The position numbers were made by a program, and so were the translations under genes. The notes beneath the pieces were generated by a model. The model made no database searches. It had not been told where the DNA came from and saw only the letters and a list, made by a program, of their open reading frames with translations. From positions 1 through 26,589 of the forward strand of contig DASYMJ010000198.1 of the NCBI GenBank assembly GCA_036009105.1: a stretch of DNA of 26,589 bases, in the 5' to 3' direction. The number at the start of each line of letters is the position of its first letter. Position 1 is the first letter of the stretch. This DNA comes from JAFAVZ01 sp036009105. GTDB lineage: Bacteria > Acidobacteriota > Thermoanaerobaculia > Gp7-AA8. Below are positions 1 to 6,940 of this stretch, one piece after another.

Positions 1-654
1 CATCGGCTCGATGAAGAACGAGGCGCCGGAGCCGGAGCGCTCGTGCAGGATTCCGGTCACGGCGTTGCGATGGTCGCTGCGCACCGGGATGCAGTAGCGG
101 TCGCCGCGCATGACGATGAGCGGCTCCTGGATCGCATCCGCGTGCCGGTTCATGATGTCGGTGAGGAGCCGCTGGATCCCGGCGCGCTTCTGGTGTACGC
201 GGGCGCGGATGGCGCGCAGCTCGGCGGAGGCTTCCTCGCGCAGCTTGCCGTCTTTCGTAAAGTACTTGTTCGCCTTGGAGACCACTTCCCCCAGATCGGG
301 AATGGCCTCCGCCAGATGAGCCAGCCGCTGATAGCCCTCGGTGCGCAACAGCGTCTCGCGCATGGCCTGCGTGGCCCGCACGGCGCGGACGATCTGCCAC
401 GACTCCTCGAGGTCGAGCATGTCGGAGCGGTCGAAGAGCGGCGCGACGTCGGTCAGGCCGGCCAGAGGGAGGAGCCCCTCGCGGTGGTAGAAGCGGACCA
501 TCTCCGCCAGCTCCGCCTGGGCGAGCTCGCAGGCCTCGGCCGTCGACAGCGGACGCCGCTTGCCGAGCACCTCTTTGCCCGGCGCGCTCTTCGCCTCCAT
601 GGCGATGAGGGTCAGGACGCGGTCGAATTCGAGTTGGGTGAGGGGAGTGTGCAT
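1..654 (-). CDS. mutS2: Endonuclease MutS2, N-terminal part (runs off window)
   Basis: The minus strand is open from an ATG at 654 to the window edge and gives 218 residues. Near the edge it carries the MutS2 clamp-region signature RGDRYCIPVRSDHRNAV followed by SGSGASFFIEP. MutS2 is a homodimeric MutS-like ATPase, usually about 780 residues with a C-terminal Smr nuclease domain, acting on branched DNA and, in some bacteria, on collided ribosomes. The ATPase and Smr parts lie outside the window, so completeness cannot be judged. The start fits the family, which usually begins a few residues before a T-L-E-F-D/K-like motif; here it is LTQLEFDRVL. No Shine-Dalgarno sequence precedes the ATG. Instead a hairpin of 7-base repeats ends a few bases upstream. 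rpsU lies upstream on the same strand but is cut off by a terminator, so mutS2 probably has its own promoter, which I could not place firmly. Confidence 0.93.
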   Translation of the reverse strand, partial: MHTPLTQLEFDRVLTLIAMEAKSAPGKEVLGKRRPLSTAEACELAQAELAEMVRFYHREGLLPLAGLTDVAPLFDRSDMLDLEESWQIVRAVRATQAMRETLLRTEGYQRLAHLAEAIPDLGEVVSKANKYFTKDGKLREEASAELRAIRARVHQKRAGIQRLLTDIMNRHADAIQEPLIVMRGDRYCIPVRSDHRNAVTGILHERSGSGASFFIEPM

Positions 655-660
655 GCGTTT

Positions 661-713
661 GTCGGTTGTCAGTTGTCGGAGGTTCTACTGACAACCGATA
701 ACTGACAACCAAA
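661..713. repeat. Heptamer-based inverted repeat upstream of mutS2
   Basis: Arms 664-679 and 695-710 are complementary over 16 bases with one mismatch, around a 15-base loop. Each arm is made of 7-base words of the type AACTGAC/AACCGAT, on the plus strand in the right arm and on the minus strand in the left arm. It is one of four such elements in the window. Its left arm ends 7 bases from the mutS2 start codon, and its right end runs into the A-tract of the rpsU terminator, so it would fold in the mutS2 leader. Confidence 0.75.
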
Positions 714-741
714 AACGAAGGCCCGCGGTTCCCCGCGGGCC
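712..741 (-). terminator. Rho-independent terminator of rpsU
   Basis: A perfect 9-bp stem, GGCCCGCGG at 720-728 with CCGCGGGCC at 733-741, closes a 4-base loop. Read on the minus strand it is followed by a T-rich tract (TTCGTTTTTGG). It lies 32 bases beyond the rpsU stop codon, which suits a short, strongly expressed transcript. Confidence 0.85.
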
Positions 742-772
742 TCCAGTGGTCCAAACGGACGGTCGATGGCGG

Positions 773-979
773 TCAGTAACCCGCGCGGCGCTCCTCGGCA
801 AGCTTGCGCAGCACCTTCTTGCGAGCAGCGATCGCTTTACGCTTCCGCTTCGTGCTCGGCTTCTCGTAGTGCTGACGCTTTTTGAGCTCGGAGAGAATCC
901 CCGATTTCTCGCACTTGCGCTTGAAGCGGCGCAGTGCATTTTCGAACGTTTCGTCTTCTTTGACGTGAACGAGAGGCAT
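773..979 (-). CDS. rpsU: 30S ribosomal protein S21
   Basis: A 68-residue basic protein beginning MPLVHVKEDETFENALRRFK and continuing with the S21 hallmark CEKSGILSELKKRQHYEKPS and a Lys/Arg-rich tail. S21 is a small-subunit protein that helps 30S base-pair with mRNA leaders. The frame stays open 21 codons further upstream, but the ATG at 979 is chosen because it matches the family start and has a purine-rich AAGGGGGG stretch 10 bases upstream. The gene has its own good sigma-70 promoter (1041-1070) and terminator (712-741), so it is probably monocistronic although it sits between udk and mutS2 on the same strand. Confidence 0.96.
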   Translation of the reverse strand: MPLVHVKEDETFENALRRFKRKCEKSGILSELKKRQHYEKPSTKRKRKAIAARKKVLRKLAEERRAGY

Positions 980-1040
980 TCCCGAAATCCCCCCCTTCTG
1001 CTTGAGCTGTCCCGGTGGCTGGAGCCTCGAACGGGCGGCC

Positions 1041-1070
1041 ATTCTAGAGGCCGGTCCGCAGGAGGGTCAA
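1041..1070 (-). promoter_or_regulatory. Sigma-70-type promoter of rpsU
   Basis: On the minus strand TTGACC (1065-1070) and TAGAAT (1041-1046) are separated by 18 bases. Both hexamers match consensus at 5 of 6 positions. The predicted start near 1034 gives a leader of about 55 bases before the S21 ATG. Confidence 0.7.
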
Positions 1071-1127
1071 TGCTGACGGGAAACCGCCGGTCGGGCCCGG
1101 CGCATTCCTGATCTTTGTAAACTCTTG

Positions 1128-1748
1128 TTAGGCAAGGAGATGTTCTACTCGGGAGATGATCGCGTCCAGCGCCACCTGATTCTCGCCCCCCTCCGGGATT
1201 ATTAGGTCCGCGAACCGTTTCGACGGTTCCACGAACTCCTCGTGCATCGGCCGGACGGTGGTCATGTATTGCTCGACCACCGACTCCACCGTCCGTCCGC
1301 GCGACTTGATGTCGCGCATCAGGCGCCGCATGAAGCGGAGGTCGGAGGGCGTGTCGACGAAGAGCTTGATGTCGATCCGCTTGCGCAGCTCCGGCTCGGC
1401 CAGGATGAGGATGCCTTCCACGATCAGCACTTTGCGCGGTACCACGCGCTGCGTCTCTCCCGTCCGGGCATACGTCGCGAAGTCGTATTTCGGCACTTCC
1501 ACCGACGAGCCTTTGGAGAGCACGTCGAGATGGCGGACCATCAGCTCGGTCTCCAGCGAGTCCGGATGGTCGAAGTTGATGTGGTGCAGCTCCTCGGCGC
1601 TGAGGCCGTCGAACTCGCGGTAGTAGGAGTCGTGGGAGATCCACTCGATGCGGTCGGAGCCGACCCGGTCGTAGATGGCCCGGGCGACGGTGGTCTTTCC
1701 CGAGCCGGTGCCGCCCGCGATGCCGATGATGACCGGGACCTTCACCAC
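1128..1748 (-). CDS. udk: Uridine kinase
   Basis: A 206-residue P-loop kinase of the usual uridine/cytidine kinase length. The Walker A motif GGTGSGKT is at residues 12-19, followed by the HDSYYR segment and the family's NFDHPDSLETELM. A KVLIVEGILIL strand corresponds to the VEGIL of Udk, and RRLMRDIKSRGRT is the lid region. It phosphorylates uridine or cytidine with a nucleoside triphosphate in pyrimidine salvage, in the cytoplasm. The start is GTG; the next residues KVPVIIGIAGGTG fit the family N-terminus. It follows the zinc-ribbon gene by 7 bases, so the two are probably co-transcribed. rpsU lies 148 bases downstream with its own promoter. Confidence 0.95.
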   Translation of the reverse strand: MVKVPVIIGIAGGTGSGKTTVARAIYDRVGSDRIEWISHDSYYREFDGLSAEELHHINFDHPDSLETELMVRHLDVLSKGSSVEVPKYDFATYARTGETQRVVPRKVLIVEGILILAEPELRKRIDIKLFVDTPSDLRFMRRLMRDIKSRGRTVESVVEQYMTTVRPMHEEFVEPSKRFADLIIPEGGENQVALDAIISRVEHLLA

Positions 1749-1755
1749 CGAACCT

Positions 1756-1914
1756 TCACGACTGCTCTTCCAGCTCCGCCTCGGTCATGAAGTCGGAGAG
1801 GTCGTCCGCGCCGCACGTGTTGCAGATCACCGAGACCAGCTTTCCGTTCGCGAACTCGAACTGGTAGGTGGGCGTCTCGCACTGCAGACAGATGAGGTAA
1901 TCCGGCTCGTCCAT
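1756..1914 (-). CDS. Small zinc-ribbon protein, function unknown
   Basis: A 52-residue acidic protein with two CxxC pairs (CLQCETPTY and CNTCGADD) about 24 residues apart, the layout of a single zinc ribbon. I do not recognise a named family. The ATG at 1914 is preferred because an extended -10-like element ends 10 bases before it and the conserved-looking part (DEPDYLICLQCETP) starts there. A GTG at 1956 preceded by GGAGGGGGG would add 14 residues and cannot be excluded. It is separated from udk by 7 bases and probably forms its first operon partner. Proteins of this kind are usually metal-binding regulators or ribosome-associated factors, but nothing here decides that. Confidence 0.72.
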   Translation of the reverse strand: MDEPDYLICLQCETPTYQFEFANGKLVSVICNTCGADDLSDFMTEAELEEQS

Positions 1915-1924
1915 GCGGGAGCGA

Positions 1925-1933
1925 AGGATAGCA
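1925..1933 (-). promoter_or_regulatory. Extended -10 element for the zinc-ribbon/udk operon
   Basis: The minus strand reads TGCTATCCT, a TGn extension plus a -10-like hexamer ending 10 bases before the ATG at 1914. No Shine-Dalgarno sequence lies between, so the transcript would be leaderless or nearly so. Single-element evidence only. Confidence 0.4.
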
Positions 1934-2031
1934 TCGCCCGCCGGCCCCTTCGTCACCCCGTTCCCCCCCTCCATCCCAAAGCCGCCGGGACCGGCCTCCG
2001 ATGCGTGCTTTCATCCGCGCCGGAGGTGCAC

Positions 2032-2379
2032 ATGAAATTGACGGTCTTCACCGGCGCCGCCTTCGTGGCGCTGCTTTTCCTGGCCATGTCCGCGCGGGCG
2101 GATTGCTCGATCACCTCGTCGCGCACGGTCGTGACCACGACGACGTACAGCGATGGCAGCAAGTCGGTCTCCATCACGACCTACGTCACCTGGAGCTGCT
2201 CGAGCGAGAGCGGTCCGCCCGAGACCTCCATCGGCGTCTACCAGACGAACACCGGCCGCGACGGCAGTCAGGACTGGTGGTACGCCATCGGCGGCAACAC
2301 CGTCGGCGGAGGCGCGGGCGCCGGCCCGGGGCCGACGGCGCCGCGCAAAGAGATGTGGGCTGAGGATCCGGGCTTCTGA
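2032..2379 (+). CDS. Small secreted protein, first of a tandem pair
   Basis: A 115-residue protein starting MKLTVFTGAAFVALLFLAMS with a clear Sec signal peptide, likely cleaved after SARA, leaving a mature protein that begins DCSI. The ATG is chosen because GGAGGTG lies just upstream. The mature part has an early Cys, a run of alternating Thr/Ser (VVTTTTYSDG), a second Cys in TYVTWSC, then GVYQ and a Gly/Pro-rich stretch near the end. The same skeleton recurs in the next gene, so the two are paralogues, with a possible disulfide between the two Cys. I do not recognise the family. Spacing of 20 bases suggests an operon. Confidence 0.75.
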   Translation: MKLTVFTGAAFVALLFLAMSARADCSITSSRTVVTTTTYSDGSKSVSITTYVTWSCSSESGPPETSIGVYQTNTGRDGSQDWWYAIGGNTVGGGAGAGPGPTAPRKEMWAEDPGF

Positions 2380-2399
2380 GAGTGGAAAGGAGACGTCCG

Positions 2400-2807
2400 A
2401 TGAGAATGCTCAAGCCAGTGATGTTCACCGCGCTGCTCGTCCTGGGGGCCGCGCTGCTCGCGCCCGCCGCGCGGGCGGAATGTACGCTCAGCAACCCGGT
2501 CACATACATCGACATCACGCCGACGGGGGACGGATACCTCATCGAGCTCACCACGTTCTGGACGGTCACCTGTCCAACGGCCAGCTCGGGCGGCGGCAGC
2601 GGATCGACCAGCCACCCCGGCGTGTACCAGTGGCACTCCAGCGGCGGCCATTACGGGTGGACCTGGACCGTCGGAGGAGTGCAGGTCGGCCACGGCAGCG
2701 GCACGCTGAGCCACGTGATCTCCTCGGCGGACGATCCGGAGCTCTACGTCGAGCTGCCGGAGCCCGAGTTCGACGACCCGCGGCAGATCGCGCCGCCGCC
2801 GGACTGA
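2400..2807 (+). CDS. Small secreted protein, second of a tandem pair
   Basis: A 135-residue protein with a signal peptide (MRMLKPVMFTALLVLGAAL, cleavage probably after ARA, giving mature ECTL). The ATG follows AAGGAGA by 6 bases; a GTG at 2382 in the same frame lacks that support. As in the upstream gene, a Cys near the mature N-terminus, an ITPTGDGYLIELTTFWTVTC beta-like segment ending in Cys, a Gly/Ser linker and GVYQ follow one another. It adds a WTWTVGG segment and a Pro/acidic C-terminal tail. Family unknown. Its stop lies 2 bases from the stop of the convergent hydrolase gene, so transcripts from both sides must overlap. Confidence 0.75.
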   Translation: MRMLKPVMFTALLVLGAALLAPAARAECTLSNPVTYIDITPTGDGYLIELTTFWTVTCPTASSGGGSGSTSHPGVYQWHSSGGHYGWTWTVGGVQVGHGSGTLSHVISSADDPELYVELPEPEFDDPRQIAPPPD

Positions 2808-2809
2808 GG

Positions 2810-4057
2810 CTACTGCACTTTCTCCGCGGTCAATGGCCAGTTGCCGCGGAGAAACTCGCGGATCGAGCCGAAGACGATCACCGGATCGTCCGCCCACGCG
2901 GCATGCGCGGCGTTCGGCACCGTCACCAGGCGCGCGTTCGGAAGGACGCGCGCCCACTCCCGCCCGCCCGCGTACGGCGCGCTGCGGTCCTGCTGGCCAT
3001 GGACGGTGAGCACCGGCACGGCGATCTTCGCGAGGTCGCCGGCCGGCACGTCCGTCGCCATCGAGGCCATGATCCTGGCAAAGTGCAGCCGGAGGGCGGC
3101 GGGCTGCTCGTTCGGCAGCGTGCAGGGGGAGGCAAGCCGCTTCGCGTGCCCGGGATCGGCGACGAGCCACTCGCTCGTCTGCTTCCAGTCCGCGGCGCAG
3201 TCGGTGGCCGGCGCGGCGGCGGAAGCGTCGCGCGGCTGCTCTCCCTTGATGGAGATCGGCCCGAGCTGCACCACGCGCGTCACCCGCTCCGGATAGGCGG
3301 CGGCGTACTGCGCCACCATCCGTCCGAGGTAGGAGAAGCCGACCGGGACGAACTTCTCGACGTTCAGCTGCTTGCGCACCGCCTCCAGATCCTTCACGTC
3401 CTGCTGCACCGAGACGGAGGACAGATCGGAGAGATGGTCGGAGCGGCCGCGGTTGCGCGGGTCGTAGGAAATGACCGTCGCGATGTCGGAGAGCTGCTTG
3501 AAGTCCTCCCACAGCAGGCTCTCCAGCGGCACGATGATGATGATGGGGCTCTCGCCCACTTTGCGGTAGTGCAGCTTCACCCCGTCATCGGCGGTGAGGA
3601 AGCCTTCCGTCGTCTTCGGCGCCGTCTCGGCGAACGTCGCGGGATCGCTGCCCGGGCCGTCGTAGAGGATCTTCCACGAGCCGTCCGGCTGCTTCGTCCA
3701 GATCGACGAGTAGTTGCCCACGTGCCTGCCGTTCGCGTCGAACACCGGGCCGGTGGAGAGGCCGACCGTGCCCGCCTTGTTCACCACCACGCGCTCCGGC
3801 CCCCAGCTGAACGGCGCCTCCGTGCCGCCGGTGAAGAAGCGGGACCAGCGCTCCACCACCGCCTGCTTGCCGACCAGCGTGCGCAGGCCGGGGAGGAACG
3901 TGGCGTCGTCGGCGACGAAGCTGAAGAACTTCGCCTGATCGCGATCGGCGAACGCCCTGGCGAAGGCGATCTCCGCGCGGCGGACCTCGTCAACCGGATC
4001 GGCGAGAGCGGCGAAGGCGACGAAAGCGAGGAGCAGGACGGCGGCGAGCTTGCGCAT
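2810..4057 (-). CDS. Exported NTF2-like domain fused to an alpha/beta hydrolase
   Basis: A 415-residue two-domain protein. Residues 1-19 form a signal peptide. Residues about 22-135 resemble the SnoaL/DUF4440 NTF2-like fold (VRRAEIAFARAFADRD, then VGNYSSIWTKQPDGSWKI). Residues about 152-405 are an alpha/beta hydrolase. The nucleophile elbow is GFSYLG with Ser242, the acid is probably Asp357 (GQQDRSAP) and the base His385 (NAAHAAW). The elbow lacks the second Gly of the common GxSxG and instead has the GxSYxG form seen in X-Pro peptidase/cocaine-esterase relatives. The substrate cannot be told. Two Cys (287 and 312) in the cap region may form a disulfide, fitting export. No Shine-Dalgarno precedes the ATG; a -10-like TACCCT ends 7 bases upstream, so it may be leaderless. 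Confidence 0.85.
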   Translation of the reverse strand: MRKLAAVLLLAFVAFAALADPVDEVRRAEIAFARAFADRDQAKFFSFVADDATFLPGLRTLVGKQAVVERWSRFFTGGTEAPFSWGPERVVVNKAGTVGLSTGPVFDANGRHVGNYSSIWTKQPDGSWKILYDGPGSDPATFAETAPKTTEGFLTADDGVKLHYRKVGESPIIIIVPLESLLWEDFKQLSDIATVISYDPRNRGRSDHLSDLSSVSVQQDVKDLEAVRKQLNVEKFVPVGFSYLGRMVAQYAAAYPERVTRVVQLGPISIKGEQPRDASAAAPATDCAADWKQTSEWLVADPGHAKRLASPCTLPNEQPAALRLHFARIMASMATDVPAGDLAKIAVPVLTVHGQQDRSAPYAGGREWARVLPNARLVTVPNAAHAAWADDPVIVFGSIREFLRGNWPLTAEKVQ

Positions 4058-4064
4058 GCGCGAT

Positions 4065-4070
4065 AGGGTA
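4065..4070 (-). promoter_or_regulatory. -10-like element of the hydrolase gene
   Basis: TACCCT on the minus strand ends 7 bases before the ATG at 4057, with no ribosome binding site between. This is close to the 8-base spacing seen at four other starts in the window. Confidence 0.35.
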
Positions 4071-4106
4071 GTCGCCAGTTGTCACGCCGCGGTCACGGAG
4101 AGAAAA

Positions 4107-4889
4107 CTACCTCGAGGCAGTCGTGGCCGGCGCGATCAGCGGCTGCACGAAGTGCGCGGCGTTCGTCTCGTTGTCGATGACCGAGGCGTAGACGTAGGTG
4201 TCGGGCGAGCTCCCTTCCACGATGATGGAGAAGTCGTCGCCGGCGGTGATGAGGGGGAAGAGGGTCTGGATGGCGATGTGATACAGCGTGTTCGGCGCCA
4301 CCGGGATGCGCGAGATGGCCACGTTGCGGTTGGCCAGGCGCTGCAGGGCGAGCGTGAAGGTGGCCGGCTCGGAGCCAAGGTTGGCCAGGCCGATGTTGGT
4401 GCGGTAGGTGTCGCTGAAGGAGAGGCCGTTGAGCATCCGCAGCGGGCTGGCCACGCCGCTCTGGTAATTGATGGAGATGGGCTGCGGCTGGAAGATCTCC
4501 GTGCCGCGCATGCCGTACGCCGTGGCGCGGATGGTCACCGAGCGGCGGCCCATCGTCTCCACCACCAGCGGGGAGAGCACGCGCTCGAAGCCGAACGTCT
4601 GGCCGACGATGTCCGGAAAACGCACGGTCTGCCCGGGCGGGATGGTGGTGATGATGGCCGGCTGATCCGGCGCCGTCGGCAGCGCCAGCGAAACGGTGGC
4701 TTCGGTGCGCAGATCGTTGTGCAGCTCGATGTCCGTCTTCCAGCGCATGTTGTTCGGCCCGTCGGTGTTGCCCACGACCGGGACGATCACGCTGACCGTT
4801 TGCGGTGGCGCCGCTTCCTGGGCGAGCAGCGGGCAGCATGCAGCGAGCAGGAGGACGACCGCGTACACGGTCTCTCCTGCTCGCTGCAT
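4107..4889 (-). CDS. Secreted or lipid-anchored protein, function unknown
   Basis: About 260 residues from the ATG at 4889, beginning MQRAGETVYAVVLLLAACC. The hydrophobic stretch ends in LAAC, which fits a lipobox, but a Sec cleavage after PLLAQ is also possible. The mature part contains repeated beta-type segments (VSVIVPVVGNTDG, WKTDIELHNDL, TNIGLANLG) of a kind I associate with secreted proteins of Acidobacteriota; that is recollection, not proof. The start is uncertain. ATG 4916 adds nine residues, and GTG 4871 has AGGAGA closely upstream but leaves almost no basic n-region. The signal-peptide coding region is itself an inverted heptamer repeat (4820-4907), so the hydrophobic core is encoded by repeat DNA. 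Confidence 0.75.
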   Translation of the reverse strand: MQRAGETVYAVVLLLAACCPLLAQEAAPPQTVSVIVPVVGNTDGPNNMRWKTDIELHNDLRTEATVSLALPTAPDQPAIITTIPPGQTVRFPDIVGQTFGFERVLSPLVVETMGRRSVTIRATAYGMRGTEIFQPQPISINYQSGVASPLRMLNGLSFSDTYRTNIGLANLGSEPATFTLALQRLANRNVAISRIPVAPNTLYHIAIQTLFPLITAGDDFSIIVEGSSPDTYVYASVIDNETNAAHFVQPLIAPATTASR

Positions 4890-4907
4890 GCTGCCCGCTG
4901 CCCGCCA
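4820..4907. repeat. 35-base heptamer inverted repeat inside a signal-peptide region
   Basis: Left arm 4820-4854 and right arm 4873-4907 are inverted copies matching at 32 of 35 positions, around an 18-base spacer that is itself partly self-complementary. Each arm is five 7-base words (such as CAGCGGG, CAGCATG, CAGCGAG) closing with CAGGAG plus one base. The word pattern and closing word match the arms at 19757-20255. The repeat codes for the start of the secreted protein at 4107-4889 on the minus strand. Confidence 0.85.
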
Positions 4908-4944
4908 GTCCAACATTGCGGAGACGTTTCCAACGCCGAAACAG

Positions 4945-5793
4945 TTACACAAAATGCGGCCGCAGCACCCGGGTGCCGACGACCAGCATCTTCTGCAGCG
5001 GCGTCAGCGACAGCCGTTTGCGCACCGCCGCCAGCGGGTCCTTGCGCAACTTCTCCAGCACCGTGGCGTAGACGCCGCCCATCAGTAACGTTGGGAAACG
5101 CGCGTCGAAGGAAAGCTCTTTCAGCAGCGGCTCGGCATCGCGGAAGTACTGCTCCGCGCGGGAGATCTGGTGCTCGATGAGCGCCCGCACCCGCTCGTTC
5201 TCGCTCCGCTCGAAAAGGTCACGCTCGCTGACGCCGAAGCGGCGCAGCTCCTCCCGGGGCAGATAAATCCGGTCCCGGCCGAGGTCGTCGCCGACGTCGC
5301 GGGTGACGTTCGTCAGCTGCAGGGCGGTGGAGAGATTGCGGCCGTACACCAGCGCCTGGGCCGAGCGGTAGCCGAAGATGGCGAGCGAGATATCGGAGAT
5401 CGAGGTCGCCACCAGATCGCAGTAGTGCAGCAGCTCCTCGAACGTCTCGTAGCGGGTCTTGACCATGTCCTGCCGGCAGCCGTCGAGCAGGGCGAGAAAC
5501 GCGCTCTTCGGGATGGCGAAGTGCTGGAGCGCGTCGGCCAGGGCGATGGTGACCGGGTGGGTGGGGGCGGCGGAGTAGGCGAGGTCGAGCTCGCGCTGCC
5601 AGGCGTCGAGACGCTCCAAAACGTTCTCCCCCGGCTCGTCCGCGATGTCATCCGCGATGCGGCAGTACGCGTATGCCGCATGCACCGCGCGCTGCTTGCG
5701 CGGCGGGAGGAAGCGGAAGCCGACCGAGAAGTTGCCGCCGTGCCGGCGGGTGATCTTGCGGCAGATCTCGTACGCCTGGCTGACCGTGGTCAT
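4945..5793 (-). CDS. Squalene/phytoene synthase family protein
   Basis: A 282-residue protein of normal family length. The two Asp-rich motifs that bind Mg-diphosphate are intact: DDIAD at residues 48-52 within YAYCRIADDIADE, and DVGDD at 166-170 within NVTRDVGDDLGRDRIYLP. These enzymes join two prenyl diphosphates head to head: farnesyl-PP to squalene or presqualene-PP for hopanoids, or geranylgeranyl-PP to phytoene for carotenoids. The sequence alone does not separate these. The ATG overlaps the stop of the upstream flavoprotein gene by four bases (ATGA), indicating translational coupling and a shared isoprenoid pathway. No desaturase or squalene cyclase gene is in the window, so the end product is open. 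Confidence 0.9.
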   Translation of the reverse strand: MTTVSQAYEICRKITRRHGGNFSVGFRFLPPRKQRAVHAAYAYCRIADDIADEPGENVLERLDAWQRELDLAYSAAPTHPVTIALADALQHFAIPKSAFLALLDGCRQDMVKTRYETFEELLHYCDLVATSISDISLAIFGYRSAQALVYGRNLSTALQLTNVTRDVGDDLGRDRIYLPREELRRFGVSERDLFERSENERVRALIEHQISRAEQYFRDAEPLLKELSFDARFPTLLMGGVYATVLEKLRKDPLAAVRKRLSLTPLQKMLVVGTRVLRPHFV

Positions 5794-6926
5794 ACCACCG
5801 GTCCCAGCGGCGGCACCTTCATCTCCGTGTCGCGGGAGCGGCACCAGTGCAAGCCCGGTTTGTGCAGGCAGCGCCCGTTGTGTCGCCACACCCGGCGCAC
5901 CAGCGGGGTCAGGAGCGACTTCCACCACTTGCGCTGATGCCAGCCGCTCAGGTAGCGGTGAAAGTCCTTCGCGTTCGACGCCTGGCGGACGAACATGGAG
6001 AGCCCGACGTTCCCGCCGCTCTCGTAAAGAAAGCGATTGACGAGGCTCGTCTCCTGCTTCGGCCCGAGCTCGGCCTGCCACAGCTCATCGAAGTCGCGCT
6101 CCTCGATGATGCTTCGCGCGGCGAGCGCCCCGCTGGTGAGCGCGTAGCGGATGCCGAGGCCGAAGAGGTAGTCCTGAAAGCCGGCCGCTTCGCCGACGTA
6201 GCGGGCGCCGTCGCGCGTGGCCAGTTGCTTGAGATGGAAGTTCATGTACGAGTAGCCGGTGCGGGTCTCGGCCGGAATCACGAAGCGGTGCAGGCGCTGC
6301 GCGGCCGCGAGCGAGTGCTCGAAGTACTGGTCGATCTTCCTGAAGCTCGAAACGATGGCGCAGCCGAAGGTGGCGATGCCGTCCAGGATGAAGAGATAGG
6401 AGTAGCCGCCCGGCGAGAGCTTATGGTCGAAGTAGACGTCGACCCGCTCCGGCTCGCCGGTCCGCCAGGTCATCTCCCGGGCCAGCCCATCCGGCGCGGC
6501 GGGGCCGGTAGCGACGATGTCCGCCTCCTGGATCCGGCTGTTGAAGATGACGTTGACGCCGAGGTCGCGGGCTTGGGCGAGGAGGCCGCGGTCGAGGGTG
6601 CCTTCCTCCGCGCCGCGGCGGATGAACCAGCCGTACGGCGCGCGGCTGCGGATCACGCGGGCGTTGCCGCGGTGGTCGAAGAACGTGGCCCAATCCGCCG
6701 GCCGGAAGTAGAAGTTGCGGGCGATGCCGATGCGGTCGAGGAACTCCGGCACCGGCTCTTTCTCCGATGCCGACTCGATGATCTGCAGGTCGCCGATGAA
6801 GCGCGTGCCGACGTCGGGCTTCGCCTCGTGCACCTCCACCGCCCGCCCCCCGCGGGCGAGGGAAATGGCGGCGGCGAGACCACTTGGTCCCGCGCCTGCA
6901 ATGCGGATGAGCCGGCCCTGCGTCAT
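5790..6926 (-). CDS. FAD-dependent oxidoreductase, geranylgeranyl reductase-like
   Basis: A 378-residue flavoprotein. The N-terminal dinucleotide-binding motif GAGPSG is at residues 11-16 (IRIAGAGPSGLAAAISLA), followed after one beta-alpha unit by EVHEA. SPGGYSYLF at about 171-179 corresponds to the PxxYxWxFP-type motif of geranylgeranyl reductases, with Tyr for Trp. GEAAGFQDYLFGLGIRYAL is the second FAD-contact region, where the family has GDAAG. Such enzymes saturate double bonds of prenyl chains, or in related groups hydroxylate or oxidise polyprenoids. Coupling to the phytoene/squalene synthase supports an isoprenoid substrate. The basic Trp/Arg-rich C-terminus (GWHQRKWWKSLLTPLVRRVW) may contact the membrane. 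No Shine-Dalgarno; TAAGAT lies exactly 8 bases before the ATG. Confidence 0.87.
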   Translation of the reverse strand: MTQGRLIRIAGAGPSGLAAAISLARGGRAVEVHEAKPDVGTRFIGDLQIIESASEKEPVPEFLDRIGIARNFYFRPADWATFFDHRGNARVIRSRAPYGWFIRRGAEEGTLDRGLLAQARDLGVNVIFNSRIQEADIVATGPAAPDGLAREMTWRTGEPERVDVYFDHKLSPGGYSYLFILDGIATFGCAIVSSFRKIDQYFEHSLAAAQRLHRFVIPAETRTGYSYMNFHLKQLATRDGARYVGEAAGFQDYLFGLGIRYALTSGALAARSIIEERDFDELWQAELGPKQETSLVNRFLYESGGNVGLSMFVRQASNAKDFHRYLSGWHQRKWWKSLLTPLVRRVWRHNGRCLHKPGLHWCRSRDTEMKVPPLGPVV

Positions 6927-6933
6927 GCCGGGG

Positions 6934-6940
6934 TATCTTA
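6934..6940. promoter_or_regulatory. Shared divergent -10 core between flavoprotein gene and murJ
   Basis: The 21-base gap between the divergent starts contains TATCTTA. Read on plus, TATCTT (6934-6939) ends 8 bases before the murJ GTG. Read on minus, TAAGAT (6935-6940) ends 8 bases before the flavoprotein ATG. Neither gene has a ribosome binding site, so both transcripts would start at or next to the start codon. Confidence 0.55.

Noticed and set aside
682..708. A mutS2 promoter (TTGTCA and TAGAAC on the minus strand, 15 bases apart)
   Set aside because: Spacing is short, the -10 is weak and both hexamers fall inside the heptamer repeat, so chance or repeat composition explains them.
685..1644. 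Minus-strand frame of about 319 codons over rpsU and udk
   Set aside because: It is out of frame with two clear genes on the same strand and has an Arg/Pro-rich shadow composition.
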